Part shown: piece after piece, positions 1 through 13,005 of the stretch | How positions within the stretch are numbered: position 1 is the first letter of the stretch | How the letters are laid out: each line of letters begins with the position of its first letter | DNA from: Chryseobacterium sp. 18061 | GTDB taxonomy: Bacteria; Pseudomonadota; Gammaproteobacteria; Enterobacterales; Enterobacteriaceae | Length of the DNA stretch: 64,000 nt | Assembly (NCBI GenBank): GCA_902706205.1 | Contig: CACSKA010000004.1 | Span: 365,546 to 429,545, forward strand | Direction: 5' to 3' | Notes under the pieces: model-generated | What the model was told of the DNA's origin: nothing | Seen by the model: the letters and a program-made list of their open reading frames with translations, nothing else | The model's database searches: none | Made by a program: the position numbers and the translations under genes

Positions 1-1839
1 ACCACCGAAGAGGGGGAGCAGCATCAGGGCAAAGCGACGGCGGCGAAAGCGCTGAACTTGCCGACGCGTTTGCCGGAGGGGTATCACACCCTGACGCTCA
101 CCCAGAGTGACCATCGCTGGCACTGCCGGGTGATTGTTGCCCCAGAGCGTTGCTATGAGCCGCAGGCGCTAAAGCAGGGCAAAAAGCTGTGGGGCAGCTG
201 CGTGCAGCTCTACACCCTGCGTTCTGAGCGTAACTGGGGCATTGGTGATTTTGGCGATTTAAAAGTGATGCTGCCGGAAATCGCCCGTCGTGGTGGGTCG
301 TTTATCGGCCTGAACCCGATTCACGCGCTTTACCCGGCGAACCCGGAAAGCGCCAGCCCGTATAGTCCTTCTTCGCGCCGCTGGCTGAACGTCATTTATA
401 TCGACGTGAATGCGGTCGACGATTTCAGTGAAAGCAAAGAGGCGCAGGCGTGGTGGACATTGCCGACCACGCAGCAGGCGCTGCAATCTGCACGGGATGC
501 CGAATGGGTCGATTATTCTACCGTCACCGCGCTAAAAATTACCGCGTTGCGTATGGCGTGGAAACGCTTCTCAGTGCGTAGCGATGATCAAATGGCGGCG
601 TTCCGCCAGTTTGCCCTGAACGAAGGCGAAAGCCTTTACTGGCAGGCGGCTTTCGACGCGCTGCATGCGTATCAGGTTAAAGAAGATGAACTGCGCTGGG
701 GCTGGCCTGCCTGGCCTGCCGCGTATCAGGACATCGACAGCCCGGAAGTGAAGACGTTTTGTACCCAACACGCTGATGAAGTTGATTTCTTCCTCTGGCT
801 GCAATGGCTGGCGTACTGCCAGTTCGCCGCCTGCTGGAATGAATGCCAGGTATATGACATGCCGATTGGCTTGTATCGCGACCTTGCTGTGGGCGTGGCG
901 GAGGGTGGGTCGGAAACCTGGTGTGACCGCGAGCTATACTGCCTGAAAGCCTCTGTGGGCGCGCCGCCGGATATTCTCGGGCCGCTCGGGCAAAACTGGG
1001 GCCTGCCGCCGATGGACCCGCATATCATTGCCGCGCGGGCCTATGAACCGTTTATCGATTTGCTGCGTGCGAATATGCAAAACTGTGGCGCACTGCGCAT
1101 CGACCACGTGATGTCGGTCCTGCGCTTGTGGTGGATCCCATACGGTGAAACGGCGGATCACGGCGCTTACGTGCATTACCCGGTGGACGATCTACTGTCG
1201 ATTTTGGCGCTGGAAAGTAAACGACATCAGTGCATGGTCATTGGCGAAGATCTTGGCACTGTACCGGTGGAAATCGTCGGAAAACTGCGTAAAAGCGGCG
1301 TGTATTCCTACAAAGTGCTCTATTTCGAAAGCGACCACGAAAAGACCTACCGCTCGCCGAAAGCCTACCCGGAGCAGTCTATGGCGGTGGCGACCACTCA
1401 TGATTTGCCGACGCTGCGTGGCTACTGGGAAAGCGGTGATTTGACGCTCGGAAAAACGCTGGGGTTATATCCGGATGAAGTCATTTTACGCGGGCTGTAT
1501 CAGGATCGTGAACGGGCGAAGCAGGGTCTGCTAGACGCGTTACATAAGTACGGCTGTCTGCCGAAACGCGCTGGGCATAAGGCGTCGCTGATGAACATGA
1601 CCACCACCCTGAATCGCGGAATGCAGCGTTATATCGCCGACAGTAATAGCGCGTTGCTGGGGCTTCAGCCGGAAGACTGGCTGGATATGGCGGGGCCGGT
1701 GAATATTCCGGGCACCAGCTACCAGTACAAAAACTGGCGTCGCAAGCTGTCCACCACCATTGAAGCGATGTTTGCTGATGAGACGGTGAATAAGCTGATT
1801 AAGGATTTGGATAAGCGCAGGAAAGCGGTGGGTAAGTAG
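1..1839 (+). CDS. malQ: 4-alpha-glucanotransferase (amylomaltase), 5'-truncated by window edge
   Basis: Cytoplasmic amylomaltase that transfers glucan units between maltodextrins in maltose/maltodextrin breakdown. The frame is open from base 1, so the start lies outside the window; 612 codons remain of a protein of about 694 residues in E. coli. The residues before the first in-window TTG (around base 58) still match MalQ, so no internal start is used. GH77 hallmarks are visible: LYTLRSERNWGIGDFGDL near base 210, the ALRIDHVMS segment, VIGEDLGTVP and ATTHDLPTLRGYW. malP and malT would be expected upstream. Identification is by close match to the family; only the N-terminus is unseen. Confidence 0.97.
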   Translation, partial: TTEEGEQHQGKATAAKALNLPTRLPEGYHTLTLTQSDHRWHCRVIVAPERCYEPQALKQGKKLWGSCVQLYTLRSERNWGIGDFGDLKVMLPEIARRGGSFIGLNPIHALYPANPESASPYSPSSRRWLNVIYIDVNAVDDFSESKEAQAWWTLPTTQQALQSARDAEWVDYSTVTALKITALRMAWKRFSVRSDDQMAAFRQFALNEGESLYWQAAFDALHAYQVKEDELRWGWPAWPAAYQDIDSPEVKTFCTQHADEVDFFLWLQWLAYCQFAACWNECQVYDMPIGLYRDLAVGVAEGGSETWCDRELYCLKASVGAPPDILGPLGQNWGLPPMDPHIIAARAYEPFIDLLRANMQNCGALRIDHVMSVLRLWWIPYGETADHGAYVHYPVDDLLSILALESKRHQCMVIGEDLGTVPVEIVGKLRKSGVYSYKVLYFESDHEKTYRSPKAYPEQSMAVATTHDLPTLRGYWESGDLTLGKTLGLYPDEVILRGLYQDRERAKQGLLDALHKYGCLPKRAGHKASLMNMTTTLNRGMQRYIADSNSALLGLQPEDWLDMAGPVNIPGTSYQYKNWRRKLSTTIEAMFADETVNKLIKDLDKRRKAVGK

Positions 1840-1853
1840 TTGATTTGCGGGCC

Positions 1854-1994
1854 ACGACGCTTTCGTAAGCCCGAGCAAGTGAAGCGTCGTCGGGCAAGCC
1901 TGCCTGATGGCGCTGCGCTTATCAGGCCTGCGAGGTTATGAGCCTGAACGGAAATCAGAACGCGTAAGCCCGGTAAGCGCAGCGCCACCGGGCA
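1854..1994. repeat. REP/BIME cluster between malQ and nfuA
   Basis: A 9-bp inverted repeat (acgacgctt at 1854-1862, aagcgtcgt at 1882-1890) is followed by two REP-like units in opposite orientation. One lies at about 1901-1932 (tgcctgatggcgctgcgctt, then atcaggcctgc). The other lies at about 1963-1994 (gtaagcccggtaagcgcagc, then gccaccgggca). The arrangement is that of a bacterial interspersed mosaic element. It lies between the converging 3' ends of malQ and nfuA, where it may act as a terminator or mRNA stabiliser. Confidence 0.8.
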
Positions 1995-2001
1995 TTAAAC
2001 A

Positions 2002-2577
2002 TCAATAGTAAGAATGCTCTCCGCGCTGGTGTTCGGTCAAATCACGAACGCCTTTCAGCTCTGGGAATTCGTTCAGCAGCTGCTTCTCGATCCCTTCTTT
2101 CAGGGTCACATCGACCATCGAACAACCGTTACAACCGCCGCCAAACTGCAGAATGGCGAAACCTTCGTCGGTGATTTCCATCAGCGACACGCGACCGCCG
2201 TGACCGGCGAGCTGCGGGTTAACCTGCGACTGAATCATGTACTCTACGCGCTCCATCAGCGGCGCATCGTCAGACACTTTACGCATTTTGGCATTCGGCG
2301 CTTTCAGCGTCAGCTGGGAACCTAACTGGTCGGTCACGAAGTCGATGTCCGCATCGTCCAGATATGGCGCGCTCAGCTCATCGACATACGCCGTCAGCAG
2401 GTCAAATTTGAGGGCAGTGTCACTGGCTTCCACCGCATCCGGCGGGCAATAAGAAACACCACATTCAGCATTCGGGGTGCCTGGGTTAATCACAAATACG
2501 CGGATTTGTGTCCCTTCTTCCTGATTTGCCAGCAGTTTGGCAAAGTGCGCTTGTGCAGTATCGGAAATACGGATCAT
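2002..2577 (-). CDS. nfuA: Fe-S biogenesis scaffold/carrier NfuA
   Basis: 191 residues, the usual length. An N-terminal degenerate A-type (IscA/HesB-like) domain spans about 1-100 and a C-terminal Nfu domain about 105-191. The Nfu domain carries the [4Fe-4S]-binding CNGC motif, Cys149 and Cys152. NfuA delivers clusters to client enzymes such as lipoate synthase and matters under oxidative stress and iron limitation. It lies downstream of gntX on the same strand with a 58-bp gap. In E. coli gntT follows it; here the next gene is malQ, convergent, after a REP cluster. Confidence 0.97.
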   Translation of the reverse strand: MIRISDTAQAHFAKLLANQEEGTQIRVFVINPGTPNAECGVSYCPPDAVEASDTALKFDLLTAYVDELSAPYLDDADIDFVTDQLGSQLTLKAPNAKMRKVSDDAPLMERVEYMIQSQVNPQLAGHGGRVSLMEITDEGFAILQFGGGCNGCSMVDVTLKEGIEKQLLNEFPELKGVRDLTEHQRGEHSYY

Positions 2578-2635
2578 AGCTTTGGCCTAATAGTTGACTA
2601 CTTTAGTCGGTTATAATACGCCCATCACAAAGGGT

Positions 2636-3310
2636 CTACAAGGTGCGACACAGGCACCATACCTGAACTGACGCGGCGCCGTTTTGCAAAAGCAGGCGGG
2701 AAAGTTCGGCCACGGTGCTGCCGGTCGTGACGACATCGTCTACAAGGGCGATATGGAGTCCCTGCACCGGGAATTCAATACGAAACGCGTTTTTCAGGTT
2801 CTGTTTACGCAATCGCGCCGAAAGTTGATGCTGCGTGGCCGTTGGCATGACTCGACGAATCGCCTCGGGCTGATAGCTAATCCCCAGCCAGTGGGCGAGC
2901 GGACGACAGAGTAAATCCGCCTGATTGTATCCGCGTTGCCAATGACGGCGTTGCCAGAGCGGAACCGCGAGCAGCCGGTCCGGTTTTTGCCTCCCGGTGT
3001 ACTGCCGTAGGCGGAGCAGAAGCAGTCGCCCCAGCGCGCGGGCCAGCTCAGGCCTGGCGCTGAACTTCCACGTTTTCACCAGCGTTGATAGCGGCGGCCC
3101 GTAGTCATTCACCGCGACAAGACTTTGCCACGGCGGCGCTCTTTGCAAGCAGCGGCCGCAGTCGGTCTGCCCGCCAGCGGCAGGCAAGCCACAGCGTGGA
3201 CAGACGGGCAGACGAGAGCTCACGGCGCGGGCGCAGCGCGAGCATACGCCCCAGTGGGCCAACGCCAGCGGCATTTGGCATAGCCAGCACAAGCCGTGGG
3301 CTGTTAGCAT
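2636..3310 (-). CDS. gntX: ComF-family amidophosphoribosyltransferase-like protein
   Basis: 224 residues, homologous to E. coli GntX/YhgH and the ComF family. Four CxxC pairs (Cys8/11, 23/26, 37/40, 51/54) form a likely N-terminal zinc-binding region. The C-terminal half has a type I phosphoribosyltransferase fold with the PRPP-loop motif VDDVVTTGST near residue 190. The role is uncertain: it was named for gluconate use, while ComF proteins are needed for DNA uptake in naturally competent bacteria. It is divergent from bioH with only 38 bp between starts. Confidence 0.93.
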   Translation of the reverse strand: MLTAHGLCWLCQMPLALAHWGVCSRCARAVSSRLPVCPRCGLPAAGGQTDCGRCLQRAPPWQSLVAVNDYGPPLSTLVKTWKFSARPELARALGRLLLLRLRQYTGRQKPDRLLAVPLWQRRHWQRGYNQADLLCRPLAHWLGISYQPEAIRRVMPTATQHQLSARLRKQNLKNAFRIEFPVQGLHIALVDDVVTTGSTVAELSRLLLQNGAASVQVWCLCRTL

Positions 3311-3348
3311 TATTCCCCTCCCAATACGAAGAATGAGAACAATAACTG

Positions 3349-4122
3349 ATGAACGACATCTGGTGGCAAACCACAGGCGAAGGAAATTGTCATCTTGTGC
3401 TGCTGCACGGATGGGGACTGAACGCGGGAGTCTGGGATTGCATTACGCCGGAACTGAGTTCGCAATTCACTCTTCATTTGGTGGACCTACCGGGCTTCGG
3501 GCGCAGTGCGGGTTTTGGTGCACTTTCGCTGCAAGAAATGACCCGTCTGGTACTGATAAAAGCGCCGGAAAAAGCGATTTGGCTCGGCTGGAGTCTGGGC
3601 GGGCTGGTCGCAAGCCTGGCGGCGCTGACCGCTCCGGAACGTGTGCAGGCGCTGGTAACCGTCGCCTCTTCACCGTGTTTTTCCGCCCAGGCCGACTGGC
3701 CGGGCATCAAACCTGAGGTATTGTCCGGTTTTCAGCAGCAGCTGAGCGACGATTTTCAGCGCACGGTAGAGCGTTTCCTCGCACTCCAGACGCTCGGCAC
3801 AGAGAGCGCACGCCAGGATGCACGTCGACTGAAAAGCACGGTGCTGGCGTTGCCGATGCCGACGACCGACGTGCTTAACGGCGGGCTGGAAATTCTCAAA
3901 ACTGCGGATTTGCGCGAGCCGCTTGCTTCGCTTGAGATGCCATTCTTGCGGCTTTATGGCCGCCTCGACGGGCTGGTACCGCGTAAGGTGGTCCCGCTTC
4001 TGGATGCGCACTGGCCGAACAGCCAGTCACATGTTTTCAGCCAAGCGGCACATGCCCCATTTATCTCTCATCCGATGGAATTTTGTCAGCAGTTGGTGGC
4101 ACTTAGGCAGTTGATAGTCTGA
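3349..4122 (+). CDS. bioH: Pimeloyl-[ACP] methyl ester carboxylesterase BioH
   Basis: 257 residues, alpha/beta hydrolase. It removes the methyl ester from pimeloyl-ACP methyl ester, ending the BioC/BioH route to the pimelate moiety of biotin. The catalytic triad is in place: Ser82 in GWSLGG, Asp207 in GRLDG and His235 in AAHAP. The oxyanion-hole HGWG sits at residues 20-23. The gene is monocistronic in context, divergent from gntX and followed by a small DUF1471 gene. Confidence 0.97.
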   Translation: MNDIWWQTTGEGNCHLVLLHGWGLNAGVWDCITPELSSQFTLHLVDLPGFGRSAGFGALSLQEMTRLVLIKAPEKAIWLGWSLGGLVASLAALTAPERVQALVTVASSPCFSAQADWPGIKPEVLSGFQQQLSDDFQRTVERFLALQTLGTESARQDARRLKSTVLALPMPTTDVLNGGLEILKTADLREPLASLEMPFLRLYGRLDGLVPRKVVPLLDAHWPNSQSHVFSQAAHAPFISHPMEFCQQLVALRQLIV

Positions 4123-4240
4123 TTTTTAAGACAAACTGGCGAAATTTATATCAGCGACAATACTTATAAGGTCGCTGCGTCAGCGCATTGCCTTTACGCG
4201 CGCAGTGCCCACATAAAATGGTCCTAAGGAGAGTACGGCT

Positions 4241-4510
4241 ATGAAATATGTTACGGGTATGGTTACGGCACTGGTACTGGGTTCTCTGTCTTTCGGCGCG
4301 TTTGCGGCCAAAGAAATTCAGAAAGAGGACGTGGCAAAAATGAACCTCACCAAGATTGGCACGGTGACCACCTCGCGCACTACATCGCCAATGGATGCTA
4401 AACACGATCTGTCGAAAAAAGCTGATGAAAAAGGCGCCACTTACTTCGTAGTGATTGCAGGCCAGAAGAACGAGAAAACCGTTCACGCCAACGCCGATAT
4501 CTACAAATAA
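4241..4510 (+). CDS. DUF1471 (YhcN/BhsA-like) periplasmic protein
   Basis: 89 residues. Residues 1-22 form a signal peptide with a cleavage-like AFA-AKE. The mature part fits the DUF1471/YdgH-BhsA-McbA family: KIGTVTTSRTTSPMDAKHDL, then KADEKGATYFVVIAG, and a charged C-terminus ending in DIYK. Family members are small periplasmic or outer-membrane stress and biofilm proteins; which stress applies here cannot be told. The start follows a strong SD (aaggaga) 10-15 bp upstream. In E. coli K-12 this locus (bioH-feoC) holds the unrelated yhgA, so this is a lineage-specific neighbour. Confidence 0.85.
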   Translation: MKYVTGMVTALVLGSLSFGAFAAKEIQKEDVAKMNLTKIGTVTTSRTTSPMDAKHDLSKKADEKGATYFVVIAGQKNEKTVHANADIYK

Positions 4511-4513
4511 GTA

Positions 4514-4545
4514 AAAAGCGGGCCAGTGGCCCGCTTCTTCGTTTG
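4514..4545 (+). terminator. Terminator after the DUF1471 gene
   Basis: Perfect 9-bp stem aagcgggcc / ggcccgctt with loop agt (4516-4536), just after the stop and followed by a pyrimidine-rich tract. It separates this gene from the converging feoC. Confidence 0.8.
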
Positions 4546-4561
4546 ATACATCAATGAGTCG

Positions 4562-4798
4562 TTACTGTAAAATCCACCATTCACGCAAACAGGCTTTCCC
4601 TTCCGGGCAGCTCTTACAGCTTCCACTCAGACAATCCGCCGGTTCCTCTGCAATGCGCTTCGCTTTACCCATCGCTTCCATTCGCATCAGCATCGCGTCA
4701 ACCATCGGCTGTGGCGTATGCAGCGCGCGGCTCAGCTGCTGAGCCTCCATTCGGCCCTGCAATGCCAGCATGTTCCGCAGTTCAATCATCGATGCCAT
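4562..4798 (-). CDS. feoC: FeoC, small [Fe-S]-dependent regulator of FeoB
   Basis: 78 residues with a winged-helix N-terminal part (about 1-50), followed by a cysteine loop: Cys56, Cys61, Cys64 and Cys70 in [15 protein letters not shown]. This is the FeoC pattern thought to sense oxygen or iron through an Fe-S cluster and to protect FeoB from proteolysis. Last gene of feoABC, 10 bp after feoB on the same strand. Confidence 0.94.
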   Translation of the reverse strand: MASMIELRNMLALQGRMEAQQLSRALHTPQPMVDAMLMRMEAMGKAKRIAEEPADCLSGSCKSCPEGKACLREWWILQ

Positions 4799-4808
4799 GA
4801 TTTCGTCC

Positions 4809-7130
4809 TTAGTGACAGTCGCCCGCCGGGCTGCTGCAACAGTTGTCGACGGTTTTGCTGGTCGCCAGCAGGTTCACGTTGACCCGGCTGCGAGCACGGC
4901 GTAACAGGCCCAGCACCACCACGTTAAACAGGACCACGGACAGAATGCAGGTCAGGCTGTAGCGCGGATGCTGGCTGTAGCTGGCAACCTGATAGAACAG
5001 CGTTGACAGCGAGTAGGCGATGTTCAGCCCCCACAGTACCGAGAAGCCCATCCAGCCGCGGCTGGATTCGCGGGCGATGGCGCCCATCACCGAGATGCAT
5101 GGAATGTAGAGCAGGACGAATATCAGGTAGCTGTATGCGGCGGCCGCGCTGCCGAATTTACTGCTCATTACGCCCATCGCGCCGGTTGCCATTTCACCGT
5201 CACCTTTGCTGGCTTCGATAGGGTTGGCCAGCACGCTCAGGCTGAAGGTGTCTTGTAGGCTCTGCCAGGTTTCCCCGGCGGCCGCGCCCAGCTCATCCAG
5301 CAGATTGAACTCAGCCGGGTTGAACGCTTCCTGCTGAATATTTTCTGCGGTGTAGAGGGTGTTTAGCGTACCGACCACCACTTCCTTTGCCATCGCACCG
5401 GTGAACAGCCCAACGGTGGCCTGCCAGTTGTCTTCGTGCACGCCAATTGGTTTGAACAGCGGGGTGATTACGCGGCTGACGGAAGCCAGTGCCGAATCGT
5501 TGATATTGTCCGCCGCCTGACCGCTCAGTGTGAAGCTGTTCAGTGCGCTGAGGAAAATACTGACAATAACAATCACTTTACCGGCACGCAGGACGAAGCC
5601 TTTCAGGCGCTGCCAGGTCTGGATAATCAAACTTTTCAGGTGCGGCACATGATACACCGGCAGTTCCATCACGAACGGCGACGCTTCGCCACGCATGATA
5701 GTGTGTTTGAGCATCAGGCCGGTGAGGATAGCCATCACGATGCCGAGCACGTACAGCGAGAACACCGCCAGCGCGCCTTCCTGACCGAAGAATGCTGCGG
5801 CAAAGACCGCGAAAATCGCCAGTCGCGCACCGCAGGACATAAACGGTGCCATCATGATGGTCATCAGGCGTTCACGCGGGGCGTCCAACGTACGCGCGCC
5901 CATTACCGACGGCACGTTGCAACCGAAGCCGACAATCAGCGGCACGAACGATTTGCCCGGCAGCCCGAGGGATTGCATCAGACGGTCCATCACAAATGCC
6001 GCGCGGGCCATGTAACCGGAGTCTTCGAGGAACGACAGGAACAGGTACATCATGCCAATCTGCGGTACTAGTGGCAGCACGGTATTGATCCCACCGCCAA
6101 TCCCTTGCGCGAGGAAAATAGTCAGCCATTCAGGGAAGTGCAGGGTGGCACCAACCCACTGAATGCCATGAATAAAGATAGCCACTGAACCCGCATCGAA
6201 AATCGGCTGCAGTGCGCCGCCGATGTTAATCGCCAGTAGGAACATCAAGTACATCACGAACAGGAATACCGGCAGGCCGAGGAAACGGTTGAGGATAATT
6301 CGGTCCACTGCGGCGGTGAAACGGCTCGGTTCGGCGGTCAGGGTGTTACTCACCACATCACACACGGCGGCAATGGACTGGTAACGCGCATCGGCGATGT
6401 GCAGGGCCGGGTCATCCATTTCAGTTTGCAGGCGTTGTAAGGTGGAATCGAGCTGTTGTTGGGCGCGTTCACCGGCAAAGCCGAGGCTGTAAATATCGCC
6501 TTCAAGCATTTGCAGGCCCAGCCAGCGACGCTGTTTGAGCGGCATCGCTTGCGGCATCACCTGCGCCAGCGAATCGGCTTCACGCAACAACGGCTGCGCG
6601 TAATGTACCAGCTCTAAATCGTCATTGGCCTGATGGCGGTCGATGGACATTTTCAGCGCTTCGATTCCGCGTCCACGCGTAGAGACCAGGGGGATGACCG
6701 GGCAGCCGAGGCGTTTTGCCAGCGCGTCGACTTCGATACGGATTTGCTGCTTCTCCGCGATATCCAGCATGTTCAGCGCCACCACGCATGGAATGCCGAG
6801 CTCCAGTAATTGCAGCGTCAGATACAGGTTGCGCTCAAGGTTAGAGGCATCGACCACGTTGATCATCAGGTCGGCATCGCCGCTCAGAATATAGTGGCAG
6901 GCGATCTGCTCATCAAGCGACGTTTGCGAGGAGATAGTGGTCAGCGAATAGGTGCCTGGCAGGTCAACCAGCGTCACCTGATTATCGGTGGTGGTGAACT
7001 GGCCTTCTTTTCGTTCAACCGTTACGCCGGACCAGTTGCCCACGCGCTGACGCGCTCCGGTCAACTGATTAAATAACGTCGTCTTCCCGGAATTAGGGTT
7101 GCCAATTAAGCCAATGGTTAATTTATTCAT
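4809..7130 (-). CDS. feoB: Ferrous iron transporter FeoB
   Basis: 773 residues, full length. The N-terminal G domain has G1 [11 protein letters not shown] (about 10-20), DLPGTYSL (G3) and NMLDIAEK (G4). A guanine-nucleotide-dissociation-inhibitor-like helical part follows, then a polytopic membrane domain with Gate motifs ([13 protein letters not shown] and a later conserved Cys in YIPCISV). The C-terminus is Cys-rich ([10 protein letters not shown]). It imports Fe2+ across the inner membrane under low oxygen. It lies between feoA (29-bp gap) and feoC. Confidence 0.98.
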   Translation of the reverse strand: MNKLTIGLIGNPNSGKTTLFNQLTGARQRVGNWSGVTVERKEGQFTTTDNQVTLVDLPGTYSLTTISSQTSLDEQIACHYILSGDADLMINVVDASNLERNLYLTLQLLELGIPCVVALNMLDIAEKQQIRIEVDALAKRLGCPVIPLVSTRGRGIEALKMSIDRHQANDDLELVHYAQPLLREADSLAQVMPQAMPLKQRRWLGLQMLEGDIYSLGFAGERAQQQLDSTLQRLQTEMDDPALHIADARYQSIAAVCDVVSNTLTAEPSRFTAAVDRIILNRFLGLPVFLFVMYLMFLLAINIGGALQPIFDAGSVAIFIHGIQWVGATLHFPEWLTIFLAQGIGGGINTVLPLVPQIGMMYLFLSFLEDSGYMARAAFVMDRLMQSLGLPGKSFVPLIVGFGCNVPSVMGARTLDAPRERLMTIMMAPFMSCGARLAIFAVFAAAFFGQEGALAVFSLYVLGIVMAILTGLMLKHTIMRGEASPFVMELPVYHVPHLKSLIIQTWQRLKGFVLRAGKVIVIVSIFLSALNSFTLSGQAADNINDSALASVSRVITPLFKPIGVHEDNWQATVGLFTGAMAKEVVVGTLNTLYTAENIQQEAFNPAEFNLLDELGAAAGETWQSLQDTFSLSVLANPIEASKGDGEMATGAMGVMSSKFGSAAAAYSYLIFVLLYIPCISVMGAIARESSRGWMGFSVLWGLNIAYSLSTLFYQVASYSQHPRYSLTCILSVVLFNVVVLGLLRRARSRVNVNLLATSKTVDNCCSSPAGDCH

Positions 7131-7159
7131 TTTACTGGACTCGCTGTGTCTGGCGGGAA

Positions 7160-7739
<580 letters not shown>

Positions 7740-10061
7740 TTATTTTTTCTTCATTGCTGCGGCCAGTGCATCCATCATAGCGCTATTTCCGGCTGGCGTG
7801 GCTTCACGTCCACGCGGTTTTGCCGCTTTGGCTGCCGGTCGCGCATTCTGCTCACGACCGCCCCCGCGACGGCTGTTGGTGTCGCCAGGCTGCTCGTCCA
7901 GACGCATGGTCAGTGCGATACGCTTACGCTGCATATCCACTTCCAGCACTTTGACCTTCACGATGTCGCCTGCTTTTACCACTGTGTGTGGGTCTTCGAC
8001 GAATTTATCGGCAAGGGACGAGATGTGAACCAGGCCATCCTGATGCACGCCGATATCCACGAATGCGCCGAAGTTGGTGACGTTGGTCACCGCGCCTTCC
8101 AGCACCATGCCTGGTAGCAGGTCATTCATGGTTTCCACGCCGTCGGCAAATTTCGCGGTTTTGAACTCAGGACGCGGGTCCCGGCCCGGTTTTTCAAGCT
8201 CTTTGATAATGTCAGTCACGGTCGGCAGACCAAAACGGTCGTCGGTAAAATCGACCGCTTTCACGTTACGCAGTTCACCGCTGTTGCCCATCAGCTCTTT
8301 CAGCGCCTGCTGGGTCACCGCCAGAATGCGTTCCACAACCGGGTACGCTTCCGGGTGTACGGTCGAGGCATCAAGCGGGTTGTCGCCGTGGTTGATTCGC
8401 AGGAAGCCCGCGCATTGTTCAAAGGCTTTCGGTCCCAGACGACTCACTTTAAGCAGCTGTTGGCGGTTCTGGAACTGACCGTTTTCATCACGCCAGGTCA
8501 CGATGTTCTGTGCCATCATGCGCGTCAGGCCCGCGACGCGGGTCAGCAGCGGAACGGAGGCGGTATTGAGGTCAACGCCGACGGCGTTCACACAGTCTTC
8601 TACCACCGCGTCCAGTTTGCGCGCCAGCTGGCTCTGGCTAACGTCGTGCTGGTATTGGCCGACACCGATAGATTTCGGGTCGATTTTCACCAGCTCCGCC
8701 AGCGGATCCTGCAAGCGACGGGCGATAGACACCGCGCCACGAATAGACACGTCGAGATCCGGGAATTCGAGTGCTGCGAGTTCGGAGGCGGAATACACCG
8801 ACGCTCCGGCCTCGCTGACGATCACTTTTTCAGCCGTTACTTTCGGGAACTGCTGCTGCACGTCGAGGTAGAAACGCTCGGTTTCGCGCGAGGCGGTACC
8901 GTTGCCAATCGCCACCAGTTCGACGTTGTACTTTTCGCACAGCGCTGCCACAGCAACCGCCGATTTCGCAGCCTGGCCGGTATGAGGGTAAATGGTGTCA
9001 GTGGCGACCAGCTTGCCGGTGCCATCAACCACCGCCACTTTCACGCCGGTACGCAGACCGGGATCGAGACCCATGGTCGCACGCAGGCCTGCCGGAGCAG
9101 CCATCAGCAAATCGTGCAGGTTGCGGGCGAAGACGTTAATCGCTTCGTCTTCCGCACGTTCGCGCACGGTGCCCATCAGTTCAGTTTCGAGGTGCATCAG
9201 CACTTTGATGCGCCACGTCCAGCTCACGACGCCTTTACGCCAGCTGTCTGCCGGAGCGTTATTCAGACGCAGATTGAGATGGTCGATGATGATGTGTTCG
9301 CAGTGGCTCTCTTTTGGCGGCTCATCGAACTGCGGATCGGCGTTCAGAGAGAGCTGCAAAATACCTTCGTTGCGGCCACGGAACATCGCCAGCGCGCGGT
9401 GAGATGGCGCGGTAGCAATCGGCTCGTGGTGATCGAAGTAATCACGGAATTTCGCGCCTTCTTCCTCTTTGCCGCTGACCACAACGGCGACGAGATGGGC
9501 GTTTTTCCACAGATAGTTACGCACTTTCGCCAGCAGTTGGGCGTCTTCGGCGAAGCGTTCCATCAGGATATAGCGGGCGCCATCGAGGGCCGCTTTAGTG
9601 TCGGCCACGCCGTTATCAGCGTTGATGTATTTCTCGGCTTCGTCTTCCGGTACGTGCGACGGTTCGTTCCACAGCAAATCGGCCAGCGGCTCGAGGCCTG
9701 CTTCAATCGCGATTTGCCCGCGGGTACGGCGCTTTGGTTTATACGGAAGGTACAAATCTTCAAGCTCGGTTTTGCTCAGCGTGCCGTTGATGGCTTTTGC
9801 CAGTTCGTCGCTCAGTTTGCCCTGATCGTCGATAGTCTTGAGAATCGACTGACGACGGTCTTCCAGCTCGCGCAAATAGCCAAGACGGGTTTCCAGGTTA
9901 CGCAGCTGGGTGTCGTCCAGACCGCCGGTGACTTCCTTACGATAACGTGCAATAAACGGCACGGTGTTCCCTTCATCAAGCAGACGAACGGCAGCAGTAA
10001 CCTGTTCGTTTCTGGCCTGAAGTTCACCCGCAATAATGCGGCAGAGCGAATCATTCATCAT
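7740..10061 (-). CDS. tex: Tex family RNA-binding transcription accessory protein
   Basis: 773 residues, the same length as E. coli YhgF. Order: N-terminal helical Tex region, YqgF/RNase H-like domain (about 330-450, [16 protein letters not shown]), helix-hairpin-helix DNA-binding region (about 500-560, [13 protein letters not shown]), and a C-terminal S1 RNA-binding domain (about 645-720, [19 protein letters not shown]). A basic low-complexity tail ends in KKK. It is a ribosome/RNA polymerase-associated factor with a broad role in transcription. Both an MM start and the second Met are possible; the first matches the family. Confidence 0.96.
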   Translation of the reverse strand: MMNDSLCRIIAGELQARNEQVTAAVRLLDEGNTVPFIARYRKEVTGGLDDTQLRNLETRLGYLRELEDRRQSILKTIDDQGKLSDELAKAINGTLSKTELEDLYLPYKPKRRTRGQIAIEAGLEPLADLLWNEPSHVPEDEAEKYINADNGVADTKAALDGARYILMERFAEDAQLLAKVRNYLWKNAHLVAVVVSGKEEEGAKFRDYFDHHEPIATAPSHRALAMFRGRNEGILQLSLNADPQFDEPPKESHCEHIIIDHLNLRLNNAPADSWRKGVVSWTWRIKVLMHLETELMGTVRERAEDEAINVFARNLHDLLMAAPAGLRATMGLDPGLRTGVKVAVVDGTGKLVATDTIYPHTGQAAKSAVAVAALCEKYNVELVAIGNGTASRETERFYLDVQQQFPKVTAEKVIVSEAGASVYSASELAALEFPDLDVSIRGAVSIARRLQDPLAELVKIDPKSIGVGQYQHDVSQSQLARKLDAVVEDCVNAVGVDLNTASVPLLTRVAGLTRMMAQNIVTWRDENGQFQNRQQLLKVSRLGPKAFEQCAGFLRINHGDNPLDASTVHPEAYPVVERILAVTQQALKELMGNSGELRNVKAVDFTDDRFGLPTVTDIIKELEKPGRDPRPEFKTAKFADGVETMNDLLPGMVLEGAVTNVTNFGAFVDIGVHQDGLVHISSLADKFVEDPHTVVKAGDIVKVKVLEVDMQRKRIALTMRLDEQPGDTNSRRGGGREQNARPAAKAAKPRGREATPAGNSAMMDALAAAMKKK

Positions 10062-10163
10062 GGCTTTATTTCATCTGTAGGATCAAAAATAGGGGATAGT
10101 TATACGGATTGGCCAGCCAAAATACCAGCCGGACCTATCCGTAATCAGAGTGTTCCAGGAGCG

Positions 10164-10637
10164 TTATTTCACATACTCGATTTCATTAACATACCAACTG
10201 GCATCGCCCGCTGGAGTCTGCACAACGGCGAGGTCGCCGACCTCTTTTTTCAGTAGCGCGCGGGCCATCGGTGAATCGATGGAGATGTAATCTTTGCGCC
10301 CGAAAATTTCGTCATAGCCGACAATACGAAAGCGTTTGGTGTCGCCATCGTCATTTTCGATTTCCACCCAAGCACCGAAGAAGACTTTGCCTTCCTGCTG
10401 CGGGGAGTAATCGACGATTTTTAAATTTTCCAGGCATTTGGTCAGATAGCGAACTCGGCGATCAATTTCACGCAGACGCTTTTTGTTGTACTGATAATCA
10501 GCGTTTTCGCTGCGATCACCGAGGCTTGCGGCCCAGGTGACTTTTTTCGTCACCTCTGGGCGGTCTTCGCGCCAAAGATAATCCAGCTCTTTCTTCAACT
10601 TCTCATACCCTTCACGGGTGATTAGCGGCGTTTTCAT
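10164..10637 (-). CDS. greB: Transcript cleavage factor GreB
   Basis: 157 residues. An N-terminal antiparallel coiled coil (about 1-75) enters the RNA polymerase secondary channel, with acidic residues in the tip segment around SENADYQYNKKRLREID. A C-terminal FKBP-like globular domain covers about 80-157. It stimulates cleavage of backtracked RNA. Distinguished from GreA by context (tex-greB next to ompB) and sequence. It is divergent from ompR. Confidence 0.96.
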   Translation of the reverse strand: MKTPLITREGYEKLKKELDYLWREDRPEVTKKVTWAASLGDRSENADYQYNKKRLREIDRRVRYLTKCLENLKIVDYSPQQEGKVFFGAWVEIENDDGDTKRFRIVGYDEIFGRKDYISIDSPMARALLKKEVGDLAVVQTPAGDASWYVNEIEYVK

Positions 10638-10864
10638 TGTGGTGCTACCTTGTGACTACTTGTGCTTGCGCACATTTTGCCTCACAGATTACGTCAATTG
10701 GTTAAAAAATAGTTTTCTGTGATGAATTGTACAGATAAGCTGCTGTAAAATATGCTTTGTAACAATTTCGGCTAGAATTTATACCAGATTTAGCTGGAGC
10801 CTAGCGTACGCTTTTTTGAGAATACGTACTCATAATTGTTATGAACCTTCTGGGAGTAAAAACA
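10638..10864 (+). promoter_or_regulatory. ompB (ompR-envZ) promoter region
   Basis: 227-bp divergent region between greB and ompR, AT-rich in its middle (10700-10790), with the ompR SD (ctgggag) near 10850. In E. coli the equivalent region holds several ompR promoters, CRP sites and IHF sites. No single promoter could be assigned here by eye. Confidence 0.5.
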
Positions 10865-12930
<2,066 letters not shown>

Positions 12931-12965
12931 AAAAAGGCCCGACACGATGATGTGTTGGGCCTTTT
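12931..12965. terminator. Bidirectional terminator between envZ and pckA
   Basis: Near-perfect stem aaaaggcccgacac / gtgttgggcctttt with an A-tract on one side and a T-tract on the other. It begins one base after the envZ stop and lies 40 bp beyond the pckA stop on the opposite strand, so it serves both converging units. Confidence 0.92.
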
Positions 12966-13005
12966 ACTTTGGCAGACGGGCAGCGTAGGGCTACCCGCAG
13001 TCTCT

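Noticed and set aside
5436..6071. 211-codon plus-strand frame
   Set aside because: Antisense to feoB, His/Gln/Arg-rich, no SD, no domain.
8355..10256. 633-codon plus-strand frame over tex and greB
   Set aside because: Shadow of tex, His/Arg/Val-rich composition typical of antisense reading; crosses two real genes.
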